Of a stretch of 7,822 nucleotides of DNA, positions 7,073-7,822 are shown piece by piece. Origin of the DNA: Sediminibacterium ginsengisoli (GTDB lineage: Bacteria; Bacteroidota; Bacteroidia; Chitinophagales; Chitinophagaceae); assembly GCA_945860335.1 (NCBI GenBank), contig CAMAQW010000079.1:1-7822 (forward strand), in the 5' to 3' direction. A program made the position numbers and the translations under genes. Numbering within the stretch: position 1 is the first letter of the stretch; every line of letters starts with the position of its first letter. The notes below the pieces were generated by a model. That model saw nothing but the letters and a program-made list of their open reading frames with translations. It had not been told where the DNA came from and ran no database searches.

Positions 7073-7108
7073 GATAGTAGCATTTAATTTTCGTGAATGA
7101 TATATTGT

Positions 7109-7756
7109 CTATTCTTCTCTCTTCTCACCCGCCATAGTAAGTTTCCATAATTCAGAACCGGTTGGAACACTTTCTGGATTGGTTACCATTTGGAACTTCT
7201 GTTCGTCGTTCTTTTTGAAAGCATCGATCACCGCTTTAAATGCAGGGAACTTTGAAGCATTATCGCCTTTTACTAAAAGATTCATTTTCTTACCTAAATA
7301 CGCATCTTTAATAACACGTACCCAAGTATTTAATTGATTGTCTGCAGAATCTTTTACTGGAATACCTGGTAACAGGTCTCCTTTGCGTTTTTCTTCAGGG
7401 ATTTGAAGGAATGAAGCAAGGCCGCTAAACGGTGCACCAAAAAATCCAGCTTTTTTAAACGCGTTAACGTCTACGCCAAGATTCATGGTTGAGTTTAGTG
7501 TATTAGCCACTACTTCTTTAATTTGTTCATTATCCATCGTAAGAAAAACTTTCCCGTCTTTGTCAATTGTTATCAAAACAACGTCTTTATCTGGAGCTAC
7601 TTTTGCTGCTACCGAACTTGGTGTGGTAACTGCGATTGCTTCGGCAGGTTTAAACTTTGTTGTTAAGATAAAAAACGACAATAGAAGGAACGCCACATCA
7701 CACATAGCCGTCATGTCTATGTTGGTGCTCTTACGTGGTAATTTGGCTCTTCCCAT
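7109..7756 (-). CDS. exbD: ExbD/TolR-family proton-channel subunit (first copy, extended)
   Basis: A 215-residue single-pass inner-membrane protein. A short basic tail (GRAKLPRKS) precedes NIDMTAMCDVAFLLLSFFIL, where Asp20 is the conserved membrane acid required for proton passage. After the helix (about 15-33), the periplasmic part has a beta strand pair (VVLITIDKDGKVFLTM, 59-74), then about 60 residues (roughly 85-147, including KKAGFFGAPFSGLASFL) with no counterpart in E. coli ExbD. The usual C-terminal unit follows (MNLLVKGDNASKFPAFKAVI, 158-177). The two ExbD copies are clearly diverged from each other, so they may form a mixed dimer or serve different partners (inference). The partner ExbB is not seen in full; its gene would be expected just upstream, past the right edge. 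The ATG at 7756 follows an AT-rich stretch without a Shine-Dalgarno sequence. Confidence 0.92.
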   Translation of the reverse strand: MGRAKLPRKSTNIDMTAMCDVAFLLLSFFILTTKFKPAEAIAVTTPSSVAAKVAPDKDVVLITIDKDGKVFLTMDNEQIKEVVANTLNSTMNLGVDVNAFKKAGFFGAPFSGLASFLQIPEEKRKGDLLPGIPVKDSADNQLNTWVRVIKDAYLGKKMNLLVKGDNASKFPAFKAVIDAFKKNDEQKFQMVTNPESVPTGSELWKLTMAGEKREE

Positions 7757-7769
7757 TGTTAATAATTTA

Positions 7770-7822
7770 TTAGGTTCTCAGATTAAAATTCAAAACATTG
7801 TGCTTTACAAAATAGTTGATAT
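7770..7822 (-). CDS. Possible last codons of an upstream gene, candidate exbB
   Basis: One minus-strand frame is open from the right edge to a TAA at 7772-7770 and encodes INYFVKHNVLNFNLRT. It would stop 13 bp before the exbD1 start, a spacing like the others in this operon, and exbB normally sits at this place in Bacteroidota. However, 17 codons are too few to identify a protein, and an open frame of this length arises easily by chance. The stretch could instead be leader DNA. Confidence 0.3.
   Translation of the reverse strand, partial: INYFVKHNVLNFNLRT

Overview
The window looks like chromosomal DNA from a member of the Bacteroidota, probably close to the Chitinophagaceae/Sphingobacteriia, though the sequence alone does not fix the family. 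The reasons are: AT-rich coding DNA, start codons without clear Shine-Dalgarno sequences, a TonB-system cluster with two tandem exbD genes followed by tonB, a TonB with the N-terminal KNKAYGAYDLR motif typical of this phylum, and a promoter matching the Bacteroidota consensus (TTTG, about 18-19 nt, TAnnTTTG) in front of mnmE.

Layout: (1) Positions 1-1925, plus strand: the 3' part of a PAS-type sensor histidine kinase. It is joined by a 4-base ATGA overlap to a REC-histidine-kinase protein whose H-box is altered and whose ATP-binding G1 box is lost. (2) Positions 1911-5588, minus strand: mnmE (tRNA wobble-uridine modification GTPase), then a lipoprotein carboxypeptidase of family M14 with a CCP-like N-terminal domain, then a secreted sialidase-like beta-propeller. 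The last two genes are 6 bp apart and look co-transcribed. The propeller gene runs tail-to-tail into the REC-kinase gene with a 15-bp overlap. (3) Positions 5589-5680: a compact boundary with a strong terminator hairpin for the tonB operon and a divergently placed mnmE promoter whose -33 element abuts it. (4) Positions 5681-7756, minus strand: exbD1, exbD2 and tonB. They encode the energy-transducing arm that drives outer-membrane TonB-dependent transport. exbB probably lies just beyond the right edge, and the last 53 bases may hold its final codons.

How the genes work together: exbD1-exbD2-tonB is a coherent inner-membrane motor module. The kinase pair forms a phosphorelay candidate whose input domain is cut off by the left edge. 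The carboxypeptidase and sialidase-like protein are both exported and may degrade peptides and glycans in the envelope or outside, but this link is inferred from proximity only. mnmE is housekeeping.

I see no CRISPR array, tRNA, rRNA, insertion sequence or prophage gene, and all longer stretches are coding. I found nothing that clearly amounts to an undescribed system. The most unusual items are the degenerate REC-kinase, the overlapping convergent genes and the fused terminator/promoter boundary.
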